A model generated the notes under the pieces. The model saw only the letters and a list, made by a program, of their open reading frames with translations. It was not told the origin of the DNA and did not search any database. Shown here piece by piece: positions 28,670 to 36,577 of a DNA stretch of 64,000 bases. Position 1 is the stretch's first letter, and each line of letters starts with the position of its first letter. The translations under genes and the position numbers were made by a program. Source of the DNA: an uncultured Prevotella sp. (GTDB lineage Bacteria > Bacteroidota > Bacteroidia > Bacteroidales > Bacteroidaceae); contig CADBVZ010000009.1 in NCBI GenBank assembly GCA_902798285.1, positions 62,001 to 126,000 on the forward strand. The letters are read 5' to 3'.

Positions 28670-29644
28670 CTAAATTCGAGGATATTGCATAGTGCAGCAA
28701 TGGAGCGAGCCATGCTGCTTGATGATACTTCTACAATCGATGCCAACGATCTCCCTTCCAGGGAAAGTCTCGCCAATCACACGCATAGCCTCAGCATCGA
28801 GGTCCGTCTGATCGTAGGTTGGCACAAGTACTGCACCATTAATGACGAGGAAGTTAGCATAGGTGGCAGGAAGTCTCTCGCCTTCGAAAATGATAGCCTT
28901 TGGCATAGGCAACTTCATCAGTCGATAAGGTTTGCCATCTAAGGTTCTGAATGACTTCAGTTGCTCTTCCATTAGTCTAAGCTCCTCATGTTGCTCGTCA
29001 TCAGGTTCGCCAGCTCCCATATATAATAAGGTGTCGTCTGGACAAATGCGCACCAGTGTGTCGATATGTCCGTCTGTATCGTCGCCCACGAGGTTGCCAT
29101 GATCAATCCAGAGAATGCGCTCTGCATGGAGCTCTTGCTTCAGGCGTTCCTCAATCTGCGCCTTGGTCATAGGCTGATTACGATGGGGCGCCAGCAGACA
29201 GCCTGTAGTGGTAAAGATAGTTCCCTTGCCATCGCTTTCGATGGAGCCGCCTTCGAGCACAAAATCGAGGCAATCCACGTATTCGCCTTTAACCTTTCCC
29301 TCGTCGTAGATTCTGCGATTAATGGCATTATCGAGTTCTGCAGCGAACTTCTCGCCCCAGCCGTTGAACTTGAAGTCAAGCAATCTGGTGTGGCCTTCAT
29401 CATCTACGAGCGTGATGAAGCCATGATCGCGAGCCCAAGTGTCGTTCGACGGCTCACCAACAATCAATAACTCCTCGCGCTTCCTGATTTCACGAGCCAT
29501 CTCCTCATATGTGGCTGTGATCTCATCCAGCATTGGGGCCCAGTCAGTCCGAGCATGCGGCCATGTAAGCTGCACACCCCATTGTGGTTCCCATTCTGCT
29601 GGTAATCGCCACTTCCGAGTAACGTTTTCTATGCCTAAGCTCAT
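28670..29644 (-). CDS. aguA: Agmatine deiminase
   Basis: I start at the ATG at 29644 (324 residues), just inside the predicted transcript. A guanidino-group-modifying enzyme: 'RLPAEWEPQWGVQLTWPH', 'NDTWARDHGF', 'FVLEGGSIESDGKGTIFTT', 'DDTDGHIDTLVRI' (active-site His) and the terminal 'QHGSLHCCTMQYPR' (catalytic Cys in the HCxT context). It converts agmatine to N-carbamoylputrescine with release of ammonia. It is first in the apparent aguA-aguB-glnN-eptA-like unit. Confidence 0.92.
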   Translation of the reverse strand: MSLGIENVTRKWRLPAEWEPQWGVQLTWPHARTDWAPMLDEITATYEEMAREIRKREELLIVGEPSNDTWARDHGFITLVDDEGHTRLLDFKFNGWGEKFAAELDNAINRRIYDEGKVKGEYVDCLDFVLEGGSIESDGKGTIFTTTGCLLAPHRNQPMTKAQIEERLKQELHAERILWIDHGNLVGDDTDGHIDTLVRICPDDTLLYMGAGEPDDEQHEELRLMEEQLKSFRTLDGKPYRLMKLPMPKAIIFEGERLPATYANFLVINGAVLVPTYDQTDLDAEAMRVIGETFPGREIVGIDCRSIIKQHGSLHCCTMQYPRI

Positions 29645-29654
29645 ATTTTGGCTG

Positions 29655-29662
29655 CAAAAATA
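29655..29662 (-). promoter_or_regulatory. aguA promoter (-7 box)
   Basis: TATTTTTG on the minus strand followed by CAGCC, 10 bases before the aguA ATG. The transcript start would lie only a few bases before the start codon. Confidence 0.6.
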
Positions 29663-29704
29663 CAAAAAAATATGCATTATGCATTATGAATTATTAATTA
29701 TTTG

Positions 29705-29712
29705 TATCTTTG
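29705..29712 (+). promoter_or_regulatory. Promoter of the FetAB-like unit (-7 box)
   Basis: TATCTTTG followed by CCC, 15 bases before the ATG at 29728. It rules out the earlier in-frame start at 29710, which would precede the transcript. Confidence 0.6.
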
Positions 29713-29727
29713 CCCAAAATATTTCGC

Positions 29728-30324
29728 ATGTTGGAGTTTAAGGATGCTACAATCAAGGTTGGCGAGCGAGTGCTGGTAGAGCGTCTTTCGCTGATAGCCA
29801 AGGATGGCGAGCTGACCTGTGTTACAGGGCCTGAGGGTTCTGGTAAGACCACGTTACTTCGCACGCTGATGGGCTTTCTGCCTGTAAATGAGGGCTTTGT
29901 GAGTGTCGATGGCGAATTGCTCACTATCCATTCTGCTCATGCTTTCCGTAAGATGATGGTCTATCTGCCCCAGCAAATGCAACTTTTGGCCCATCAACTC
30001 AGAGAGCCAGAGCCTTTGGAGCCTGAAGCTGAGGAGTATGTCGTGTGGAATGGCGTATTGCCTTCTGTTATCAAACAAGTGGCTCCAGAACCTCTGAATG
30101 CAGAGGAAATCATGATGCTGGCTGAGAAAACACTAAGCGAGGCCAATGGCAAGTCTATCGTGATAGCTGATGAACCAACATCCCTGCTTTCGCCAGAGCT
30201 GACGATGCGCATGATTCAGTTGCTTCGCCAGCAGGCTGAGATGGGTAAAACGGTGCTTGTGGCTAGCAGGAAACCTCAGGTAGTTGATTATGCAGACAAA
30301 GTGATAAGATTAGAAACAAGATAA
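29728..30324 (+). CDS. FetA-like ABC ATPase lacking the signature motif
   Basis: A 198-residue ABC ATPase. Walker A is GPEGSGKTT (about 31-39), the Q-loop Gln is in 'MVYLPQQMQL', and Walker B is 'SIVIADEPTS'. The ABC signature (LSGGQ) expected before Walker B is missing: that region reads 'PLNAEEIMMLAEKTLSEANGK'. The H-loop His is also replaced ('VLVASRKPQ'). Its partner at 30329 belongs to the FetB (UPF0014) permeases, so the pair corresponds to FetAB iron/metal exporters. With those motifs missing, normal ATP-driven dimer closure is uncertain. Confidence 0.75.
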   Translation: MLEFKDATIKVGERVLVERLSLIAKDGELTCVTGPEGSGKTTLLRTLMGFLPVNEGFVSVDGELLTIHSAHAFRKMMVYLPQQMQLLAHQLREPEPLEPEAEEYVVWNGVLPSVIKQVAPEPLNAEEIMMLAEKTLSEANGKSIVIADEPTSLLSPELTMRMIQLLRQQAEMGKTVLVASRKPQVVDYADKVIRLETR

Positions 30325-30328
30325 AACT

Positions 30329-31078
30329 ATGGATACAAGACTCATTTTACATACCTTTCTCGCTCTCCTGCTGTTGCTGATTCCTGCAGGAGCACTTTAT
30401 CTTTTGGAGCGCAAGAAACTCCCAAGATTTGGCTTCGTTGTGGCCCGAATGGTGGTTCAGTTATTGGTGCTTTGCCTTCTGGTTTGGGTGCTCATTAAGG
30501 TCGATAGTGCTTGGTTATCAGTGCTTTGGCTCGTGGCGATGGCCCTTGGAGGCTCGTGGCTGGTGCTGAAACGCTGCGAGGTGAAGGGTAGGGCCATGAT
30601 GCCAGCAGTAGCCATTAGTTTGTTCATTGGCGTCTTTCTGGTAGGTATGTGGTTACTTGGTGTTGTTTTGCCCGTTAGTGCTTTCGATGCACGATGGTTC
30701 GTACCAGTTATGGCGCTCTTGATGGGTCATTCCATTTCGATGCTCATTCGTGGACTTAGCACGTATCTTTCTGCTCTTCAGGAGGATAGAGAGCAATATG
30801 AGTTCCTTCGTGGCAACGGACTTACTCACTTCAAGGCTCTCCAGCCCTTTATGCGAAGGGCTTTGCTGGCTGTTCTTCAGCCCACGATGGCTAATCTCTC
30901 CGTGCTCGCCCTTACATCGATGCCCTTGCTACTGGTGGGCTTGTTCCTAGGTGGTCTTACACCCGTCAACGCCTTCGCCCTGATGCTCTTTATGGTGATA
31001 GGGTGTGTCTCTGTTTCAGTACTTGTTTTAGGACTCACAATTCTATTGGCGGATAAGCTTGGACTTTCCTCGGAGTAA
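30329..31078 (+). CDS. fetB: FetB/UPF0014-family ABC permease
   Basis: A 249-residue protein with seven predicted spans. Family marks include 'LLERKKLPRFGFVVARMVVQLLVLCLLV', 'MALLMGHSISMLIRGLSTYLSAL' and the cytoplasmic coupling segment 'EFLRGNGLTHFKALQPFMRRALLAVLQPTMANLSVLALTSMPLLLVG'. E. coli FetB is an iron exporter linked to oxidative stress resistance. It follows its ATPase by 4 bases. The last codons (LGLSSE) and the stop lie in the first unit of a 22-bp tandem repeat. Confidence 0.85.
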   Translation: MDTRLILHTFLALLLLLIPAGALYLLERKKLPRFGFVVARMVVQLLVLCLLVWVLIKVDSAWLSVLWLVAMALGGSWLVLKRCEVKGRAMMPAVAISLFIGVFLVGMWLLGVVLPVSAFDARWFVPVMALLMGHSISMLIRGLSTYLSALQEDREQYEFLRGNGLTHFKALQPFMRRALLAVLQPTMANLSVLALTSMPLLLVGLFLGGLTPVNAFALMLFMVIGCVSVSVLVLGLTILLADKLGLSSE

Positions 31079-31190
31079 ACCTGGACTTTCCTCGGAGCAA
31101 AGTCGGACTTTCCTCGGAGCAAAGTCGGACTTTCCTCGGAGCAAAGTCGGACTTTCCTCGGAGCAAAGTCGGACTTTCCTCGGAGGAAAC
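31061..31190 (+). repeat. 22-bp tandem repeat, six units, each able to form a hairpin
   Basis: Units start at 31061, 31083, 31105, 31127, 31149 and 31171. The inner four are identical (GGACTTTCCTCGGAGCAAAG followed by TC); the first and last vary at the 3' end, and the last is cut to 20 bases. In each inner unit GACTTT and AAAGTC can pair around a 9-base loop. The array starts inside fetB: its first unit supplies the stop codon. There are no spacers, so it is not CRISPR. Confidence 0.95.
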
Positions 31191-31205
31191 TATTTGCCTA
31201 CGATT

Positions 31206-31967
31206 ATGAACATAAGAAGAAACATAGTGATAATGCTAGCCCTGATGCTGACAATCTCGTCTTGTCAGGGGCAAGTGAGTGTAAAATACGAGTTGCCAGC
31301 AAAGCTGAAGGATCGTCCAGAGCGGATTCTCCAGCGAGTGGGCTATACTACGTCGTACAACGAACAAACCAAAACACCCAACTGGGTGGCTTGGCATTTA
31401 ACGAAAGCCCATACCTATGGCAAGAATCAGCGTAAACAGGAGGTGTTTACGGAGGATGAAGACATCGCCAAAAGTCTTCGCGCTACGAATATGGACTACT
31501 ATAATTCGCGTTACGACAGAGGCCACATGTGCCCTGCTGGCGATAATAAATGGGATAAGGAGGCTATGCGTCAATCATTCCTTTTCACGAATATCTGCCC
31601 ACAGAATCATGGGTTGAATAAGTATGAATGGAACGATTTGGAGATACTCTGTCGCGATTGGGCAAGGAAATATGGTGCAATCGACATCGTCTGCGGCCCA
31701 ATTTACGAACGCAATTCTGCGCCTAAGACCATCGGAAAAGGCAAGGTTCGCGTGCCGGAGGCTTTCTTCAAAGTAGTGCTTTGTCGCCAAGGCAAGGCGA
31801 AGGCCATAGGTTTTATCTATCGCAACGAGGGTGTGAAGCAACTTATGTCGGAGGCTGTGCGTTCCGTCGACGAGATAGAACGTCTTACGGGCATCGACTT
31901 TTTCCCTTCGCTCGACGACCAGACGGAGGCTAGGGTGGAGGCTTATTCGAATTTGAGCGATTGGTAA
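31206..31967 (+). CDS. DNA/RNA non-specific endonuclease, lipoprotein
   Basis: I start at the ATG at 31206, giving a lipoprotein signal ('MLALMLTISSCQG'); the in-frame extension to 31059 would only translate the tandem repeat. The 253-residue protein carries the NUC1 domain: 'NMDYYNSRYDRGHMCPAGDNKW' with the D-R-G-H active site, and 'FTNICPQNHGLNKYEWNDLE' with the Mg-binding Asn. It would degrade nucleic acid outside the cytoplasm, for nutrient use or biofilm turnover. It lies 127 bases after fetB, separated by the repeat array. Confidence 0.9.
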   Translation: MNIRRNIVIMLALMLTISSCQGQVSVKYELPAKLKDRPERILQRVGYTTSYNEQTKTPNWVAWHLTKAHTYGKNQRKQEVFTEDEDIAKSLRATNMDYYNSRYDRGHMCPAGDNKWDKEAMRQSFLFTNICPQNHGLNKYEWNDLEILCRDWARKYGAIDIVCGPIYERNSAPKTIGKGKVRVPEAFFKVVLCRQGKAKAIGFIYRNEGVKQLMSEAVRSVDEIERLTGIDFFPSLDDQTEARVEAYSNLSDW

Positions 31968-32024
31968 AAAGTTAAAAACTCTAAATTCTCAATTCCCAAT
32001 TCCCAACTTTCAACAGAAAAGTTG

Positions 32025-32032
32025 TACCTTTG
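32025..32032 (+). promoter_or_regulatory. nif3 promoter (-7 box)
   Basis: TACCTTTG directly before GCCGC and the GTG at 32037. The expected transcription start falls at or within a few bases of the start codon, so the mRNA may be leaderless. Confidence 0.6.
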
Positions 32033-32036
32033 CCGC

Positions 32037-32819
32037 GTGAAAATAAAAGAAGTGCTGAGCGCCCTTGAACGTTTCGCGCCTCTGCCCTTGCAGGAAAGCT
32101 GGGATAATGCTGGCTTGCAGGTTGGACTGACAGAGACGGAGGTTTCAGGGGCATTATTGTGTTTGGACGTCAACGAACGTATTGTCGACGAGGCCATCGC
32201 GAAGGGTTGCAATCTCATTGTGAGCCATCATCCGCTATTGTTTCGTGGACTGAAGACTATCAGCGATCTTACGGATGTGCAGCGAACGGTGAGAAAGGCC
32301 ATTATCAATGGCATAGCTGTCATCTCCATGCATACCAATATGGATAATGCTCTAGGAGGTGTGAACTTCCGTATCGCCCAGAAATTAGGGCTACAGAACG
32401 TTGGCTTCTTCGCCAAGAAAAGCGCAGAGATAGAGTCGGGTACTGGTGTGATAGGCGAACTTGCAGAACCCATGGCTGCTGACGATTTCATCCTCAAGGT
32501 GAAGAAGACCTTTGGCGTGGAATGCGCCATGTGCAACGAATTGCTGCGTCGCCCCATCAGTAAAGTGGCTATCTGTGGTGGAGCAGGGGACTTTCTGCTC
32601 GATGAGGCCCTAAAGGCTGGCGCTGATGCCTTTATTACGGGTGAGATGCACTATCATCAGTACTTTGGCTATGAGCAGCAGATACAGATTTGCGTGATAG
32701 GCCACTACCAGAGCGAACAGTATACCTCGGAGGTCTTCGAGGAAATCATCCTGAAGGAGTGTCCAGGCGTAAACACCTGTATCGCAGAGACTTGTACGAA
32801 TCCAATTTTATATATCTAA
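32037..32819 (+). CDS. Nif3-like dinuclear metal-centre protein
   Basis: About 260 residues from the GTG at 32037, matching the family start (VKIKEVLSALERFAPLPLQESWDNAGLQVG). Metal ligands are seen in 'NLIVSHHPLLF' (His-His), 'ISMHTNMDN' and 'FITGEMHYHQYFGYEQQ' plus 'VIGHYQSEQ'. The role is unresolved; members have been linked to GTP cyclohydrolase-like or metal-chaperone functions. A zinc-ribbon coiled-coil protein follows, a very common pairing in bacteria. Confidence 0.88.
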   Translation: MKIKEVLSALERFAPLPLQESWDNAGLQVGLTETEVSGALLCLDVNERIVDEAIAKGCNLIVSHHPLLFRGLKTISDLTDVQRTVRKAIINGIAVISMHTNMDNALGGVNFRIAQKLGLQNVGFFAKKSAEIESGTGVIGELAEPMAADDFILKVKKTFGVECAMCNELLRRPISKVAICGGAGDFLLDEALKAGADAFITGEMHYHQYFGYEQQIQICVIGHYQSEQYTSEVFEEIILKECPGVNTCIAETCTNPILYI

Positions 32820-32831
32820 TATAGTTTTATT

Positions 32832-33680
32832 ATGGCAAAGAAAGATCCTACAGATTTGTCAGTGGAAGAGAAACTGAAGACACTTTATCAGCTTCAGGCT
32901 GCTCTCTCTGCCATCGACGAGAAAAGAGCACTGAGAGGTGAGCTGCCTCTCGAAGTACAGGACCTGGAAGACGAGATCGAAGGTCTGACCACCCGTGTTG
33001 AGAAGATTAAGACCGACATCAGCGAGTTTCAGGCTGCTATCACCCAGAAGAAGGGTGAGATTGCAGATGCTGAGGCCAGTGTAGCCCGTTATAAGGCTCA
33101 GTTGGACGAGGTGAAGAACAACCGTGAGTACGACACACTGTCGAAGGAAATCGAGTTCCAGACGCTTGAAATTGAGCTCTGCAACAAGAAGATCCGCGAG
33201 GCTAATACTCGTATCTCTGAAAAGCAGAACGAGTTGGCTGCCAACGAGGAAGTAATCAAGGAGCGTGAGGGTGATCTTGAAGTGAAGAGAAACGAGCTCG
33301 ACGAGATCATGGCTGAGACTCGTGCTGAGGAGGATAAGTTGAAGGAAAAGGTGAAGGATCTTGAGTCAAAGATCGAGAGCCGTTTGTTGACTTCTTTCAA
33401 GCGTATCCGTAAGAATGCTCGCAATGGTCTTGGTATCGTTTATGTGCAGCGTGATGCTTGTGGTGGTTGCTTCAATAAGATTCCTCCCCAGCGTCAGCTC
33501 GACATTAAGATGCACAAGAAGATTATCGTGTGTGAGTACTGTGGTCGTATCATGATCGATCCTGAGCTGGCTGGTGTAAAGATCGATAAAACCACTGGTG
33601 AGGAGAAGAAAACTCGCAAGCGCGCCATTCGTAAGTCTGCTTCGTCGAAGAAGACAACGGATGCAAACGATATGGAATAA
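32832..33680 (+). CDS. Coiled-coil zinc-ribbon protein, Nif3 neighbour
   Basis: A 282-residue protein: a long helical coiled coil (about 10-190, rich in E/K with heptads) followed by a C4 zinc ribbon, 'CGGCFNKIPPQRQLDIKMHKKIIVCEYCGRIM' (two Cys pairs). The tail is Lys-rich ('TRKRAIRKSASSKKTTD'). This is the COG1579 family, often encoded next to nif3. A nucleic-acid or protein-binding role is presumed only. It starts 12 bases after nif3. Confidence 0.85.
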   Translation: MAKKDPTDLSVEEKLKTLYQLQAALSAIDEKRALRGELPLEVQDLEDEIEGLTTRVEKIKTDISEFQAAITQKKGEIADAEASVARYKAQLDEVKNNREYDTLSKEIEFQTLEIELCNKKIREANTRISEKQNELAANEEVIKEREGDLEVKRNELDEIMAETRAEEDKLKEKVKDLESKIESRLLTSFKRIRKNARNGLGIVYVQRDACGGCFNKIPPQRQLDIKMHKKIIVCEYCGRIMIDPELAGVKIDKTTGEEKKTRKRAIRKSASSKKTTDANDME

Positions 33681-33683
33681 TCG

Positions 33684-34133
33684 TCAAAGGTTTTGATAGT
33701 CAGGAATATCCTCAAGGAAGATGTATTTCTGGTTGGGATAATCCATCTTACAGCAATAGTGTTGTAGTCCGTTGCTGACTATCAGATAATCCACTTTCAG
33801 CAGAAGATTGTAAGCCGAGATTTGGTCGAAAGTCTTCTGCTGAAGTTGTATAGTAGGGGCCTTGTATTCAATAATCATCTGGGGTTGGGCCACCTTATTA
33901 TATAATATAGAGTCGCAACGGAGTTTTTTCTCGCCTATGCGAAGTTCTATTTCATTTCCAAGTAGTCCTTGTGGATAGCCTTTGTGTTCCACAAGGAAGT
34001 GAACGAAATGCTGACGAACCCACTCTTCAGGGGTTAGCGCTACATATTTCCGACGCAAAAAGTCGAAAATCATCTGCTTATCACCCTTTTCTGTGATTTT
34101 TATCGCGTATGGAGGTAGGTTTAATCGAAACAT
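33684..34133 (-). CDS. HsdR N-terminal-like nuclease-fold protein
   Basis: I start at the ATG at 34133 (149 residues, 'MFRLNLPPYAIKITEKG'), since the minus-strand promoter lies at 34158-34151. The PD-(D/E)xK-like core of the type I restriction HsdR N-terminal family is visible: 'EEWVRQHFVHFLV', 'EIELRIGEKKLRCDSILYN' (Asp) and 'QPQMIIEYKAP' (E-x-K), then 'FDQISAYNLLLKVDYLIVSNG'. No methylase or specificity subunit is nearby, and this stand-alone form is commonly found divergent from holA in Bacteroidetes, so it is not part of a restriction system here. Function unknown. Confidence 0.8.
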   Translation of the reverse strand: MFRLNLPPYAIKITEKGDKQMIFDFLRRKYVALTPEEWVRQHFVHFLVEHKGYPQGLLGNEIELRIGEKKLRCDSILYNKVAQPQMIIEYKAPTIQLQQKTFDQISAYNLLLKVDYLIVSNGLQHYCCKMDYPNQKYIFLEDIPDYQNL

Positions 34134-34138
34134 TTTTG

Positions 34139-34158
34139 TAACTTTGCAGGCAAAAGTA
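34139..34158. promoter_or_regulatory. Overlapping face-to-face promoters
   Basis: TAACTTTG on the plus strand (34139-34146, for holA) and TACTTTTG on the minus strand (34158-34151, for the HsdR-like gene) are only 4 bases apart. Each expected transcription start falls in or next to the other -7 box, so both promoters cannot be occupied together. Confidence 0.65.
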
Positions 34159-34181
34159 CAAATAATATTTGAATAATCATC

Positions 34182-35210
34182 ATGGCAGAGGCAAAAAATG
34201 TCACTTTTGATAGTATTATGCGTGATCTGAAAGCACGGAAATACTCGCCCGTCTATTATCTGATGGGTGATGAACCGTATTATATCGATAAGATTGCTGA
34301 TTATATAGCAGAGCACGTATTACAGCCAGAAGAACGTGATTTCAACCAGACGATTCTTTTTGGTTCTGATGTTTCTGCTTCGTTGATTGCTGATACGGCA
34401 CGCCGTTATCCCATGATGTCTGAATATCAGGTTGTCATCGTAAAAGAGGCCCAGAATGTGAAGAATACGGAGGCTCTGGAGAAGTATTTCAAAGCTCCTA
34501 TGAACTCCACAATACTAGTGATGTGCCATAAAAACGGTACTGTAGATGGTCGTAAAAAGGAATATATGAAGGCCATTCTGAGTGCTGGCGTGCTTTTTGA
34601 GAGCAAAAAATTGCGTGATCGCGACCTTCCTGCCTTTATTGAGAACTACTTAAAGGCCCGCCAAGTGAGCATCGATCCTAAATCTACGCAGATGATAGCC
34701 GATAATATTGGCGCTGATTTAAGCCGTCTAACGGGTGAATTGGATAAAGTTATTCTTTCGCTTTCAGAGCAGGATAGGAGAGTGACACCACAGATTGTGG
34801 AGGATCAGATTGGTGTGAGCAAGGAGTTTAATGGTTTTGAACTCCGAGATGCTATTGTAAACCGAAATGTTTTCAAAGCAAATCAGATAATAAAATATTT
34901 TGACGAAAATCCAAAGGCTGGTAGTATTTACTCATTTCTCCCAATGCTCTTCAATTACTTCCAGAATCTGATGATTGCCTATTATGCGCCCAATAATAAG
35001 AGTCAGGAGAGTGTAGCTGAGTGGTTGGAAATGAGATCTCCATGGGCTGCGAAGGACTACATGACTGGTATGAGAAACTATACTGCAATGAAAGTGATGC
35101 AGATAATTTCCAAGATACGTGAAATTGATGCCAAAAGTAAGGGTTTGGATAACCCAAATACCCCTCCTGGAGAGCTTATGAAAGAACTGATTTTTTACAT
35201 TCTGCACTAA
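34182..35210 (+). CDS. holA: DNA polymerase III subunit delta
   Basis: A 342-residue clamp-loader subunit. 'YSPVYYLMGDEPYYIDKIADYIAE' at the N-terminus, 'YQVVIVKEAQNVKN', 'SKKLRDRDLPAFIENYLKAR', 'IADNIGADLSRLTGELDKVIL' and 'AKSKGLDNPNTPPGELMKELIFYIL' match the HolA family. It opens the beta clamp in the replisome. It ends at a terminator 37 bases downstream. Confidence 0.88.
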   Translation: MAEAKNVTFDSIMRDLKARKYSPVYYLMGDEPYYIDKIADYIAEHVLQPEERDFNQTILFGSDVSASLIADTARRYPMMSEYQVVIVKEAQNVKNTEALEKYFKAPMNSTILVMCHKNGTVDGRKKEYMKAILSAGVLFESKKLRDRDLPAFIENYLKARQVSIDPKSTQMIADNIGADLSRLTGELDKVILSLSEQDRRVTPQIVEDQIGVSKEFNGFELRDAIVNRNVFKANQIIKYFDENPKAGSIYSFLPMLFNYFQNLMIAYYAPNNKSQESVAEWLEMRSPWAAKDYMTGMRNYTAMKVMQIISKIREIDAKSKGLDNPNTPPGELMKELIFYILH

Positions 35211-35246
35211 ATTAGTCTCTTTTCTCATCTAGAATTTGCTAAAATT

Positions 35247-35270
35247 GCGCTTTTCAAGAGCGCTTTTTTT
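35247..35270 (+). terminator. holA terminator
   Basis: GCGCT and AGCGC form a stem around a 7-base loop and are followed by seven T residues. Confidence 0.8.
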
Positions 35271-35901
35271 AGGCCCAAATACCGATAAAATCTAGGGCTC
35301 TCGAGGATTTGTACCCCTTCAAAACTCGCGTTTTTCGGAGCCTTCTCTCCCGTTGTCCAGATTTCGCGAGAAATGGCAATTTTTCGGTTTTTAGGTTCAC
35401 CCGGATTTGGCGTTCACATTCTTTAAGATTCAGAATCTTGAATATGTATTTCAAAATACAAATGAATAGATTTTGCAATTCAGTATTTGGATAGTGAACT
35501 TTATGTTTGCAAACACAAATACAGCAAAATAAATATTAGTATTAAAACACGAATTCATAGATTTACGATTTCATATACATAAATATGCATTGGTATAATT
35601 TCATTTATAAGTAATTGATATTCAACAAATTATCGAAAATTTAACCAAAATACAGCCCAAATTTATGCCGATTTCACCAGAATAGTTGAATATTCGAATT
35701 ATTTATGTATATTTCTTGTAAATACCTCATTTATACCCAGATAGTTACATTTTATCCGCTCTATAAGGCCTTTGTAACTATTTACTACTATAAATTCACA
35801 TTCGTATTTACGAATCAGAATTTCGCTCTCTATTGTCTATCGATTTACAAATATAAAAACATAAATCAAAAGTTTAAAAATCAAAATTTTCTTTAGAATT
35901 G
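35271..35901. other. AT-rich intergenic stretch with small palindromes
   Basis: About 630 bases without a convincing gene; the small open frames have no recognisable product. The second half is strongly AT-rich compared with the flanking genes. Small dyads include AAGATTCAGAATCTT (35425-35439), TGTATTTCAAAATACA (35445-35460) and TTCGTATTTACGAA (near 35800). These might be binding sites for the XRE regulator encoded next, but no repeated common operator is clear. Confidence 0.5.
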
Positions 35902-35932
35902 TTGTTTGTTTCAAAAATTTGTTTTATCTTTG
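35902..35932 (+). promoter_or_regulatory. Promoter of the XRE regulator
   Basis: TTG at 35902-35904, a 20-base spacer and TATCTTTG at 35925-35932. The leader to the ATG at 35985 is about 47 bases. Confidence 0.7.
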
Positions 35933-35984
35933 TAAACTGAAAGAAAATAGGGAAAATTGCCCCTTAAACACTTAATGATGAAAT

Positions 35985-36461
35985 ATGAAGGATCGAATTA
36001 AACAAATTATGGAGTCCCAGAGGATGACTCAACAAGAGTTCTCTGACTATATCGGACTGGCACCTGCCACCTTGAGTAGTATCTTTAATGGCCGTACCCG
36101 CCCCACCCTTAATGTGGTTGAAGCACTCAAAAAGAAAATTCCTAACATCAGTGTCGACTGGCTCATGTTTGGATCTGGGGATATGTTTATTGCCCCTCAG
36201 GGTGAGATTTCAGGAACTGATAATCCTGTAAATAATTCACTTTTTCCAGAATCTCAGATGATTGATTTTGATCAGTCCTTATCTCCTACCCCACAAAACG
36301 GGGGTCAGACGCCTCAATTTCCTAATAGTGTAAAGACTACACGTCCGGAAATCGTACGTGAAGAAGTTAAAATTGTTGACAAACCGCAGCGTCGAGTTAT
36401 AGAGATACGTGTGTTTTACGACGATCAGACATGGGAAACGTTTGTCCCTGCTAAGAAATAA
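35985..36461 (+). CDS. XRE-family transcriptional regulator
   Basis: A 158-residue protein with an N-terminal HTH_3 domain (residues about 4-60: 'IKQIMESQRMTQQEFSDYIGLAPATLSSIFNGRTRPTLNVV'). It is followed by 'NISVDWLMFGSGDMFI', often seen in phage-repressor-like regulators of Bacteroidetes. The middle is Pro/Gln/Asn-rich and the end 'RRVIEIRVFYDDQTWETFVPA' may be a small beta dimer region. No toxin or phage gene lies beside it. It has its own promoter and terminator, and the AT-rich gap upstream suggests autoregulation. Confidence 0.8.
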   Translation: MKDRIKQIMESQRMTQQEFSDYIGLAPATLSSIFNGRTRPTLNVVEALKKKIPNISVDWLMFGSGDMFIAPQGEISGTDNPVNNSLFPESQMIDFDQSLSPTPQNGGQTPQFPNSVKTTRPEIVREEVKIVDKPQRRVIEIRVFYDDQTWETFVPAKK

Positions 36462-36494
36462 GGGATTAGGTCACTTATTTAATCCCTTCTTTTA
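36460..36494 (+). terminator. Terminator after the XRE regulator
   Basis: AAGGGATTA and TAATCCCTT pair across an 11-base loop and are followed by CTTTT. The stem starts at the stop codon. Confidence 0.75.
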
Positions 36495-36511
36495 GGAAAT
36501 ACTGAAATTAA

Positions 36512-36543
36512 TTTGGTATTTCACTCATTTAGTAGTACCTTTG
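36512..36543 (+). promoter_or_regulatory. pyrK-pyrD promoter
   Basis: TTTG (36512-36515), a 20-base spacer and TACCTTTG (36536-36543), followed by CAGC. It ends 34 bases before the pyrK ATG. Confidence 0.75.
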
Positions 36544-36577
36544 CAGCATCATTCGTTACAAAGGTACTTATTTTTAT

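Noticed and set aside
31061-31190. CRISPR-like array
   Set aside because: The 22-bp units are directly adjacent with no spacers, and no cas genes are present.
31059-31205. N-terminal extension of the nuclease translating the repeat units
   Set aside because: It would precede a perfect lipoprotein signal; the ATG at 31206 is the sensible start.
33684-34133. Restriction-modification system
   Set aside because: Only an HsdR N-terminal-like domain is present, with no helicase, methylase or specificity gene; this stand-alone form is a normal neighbour of holA.
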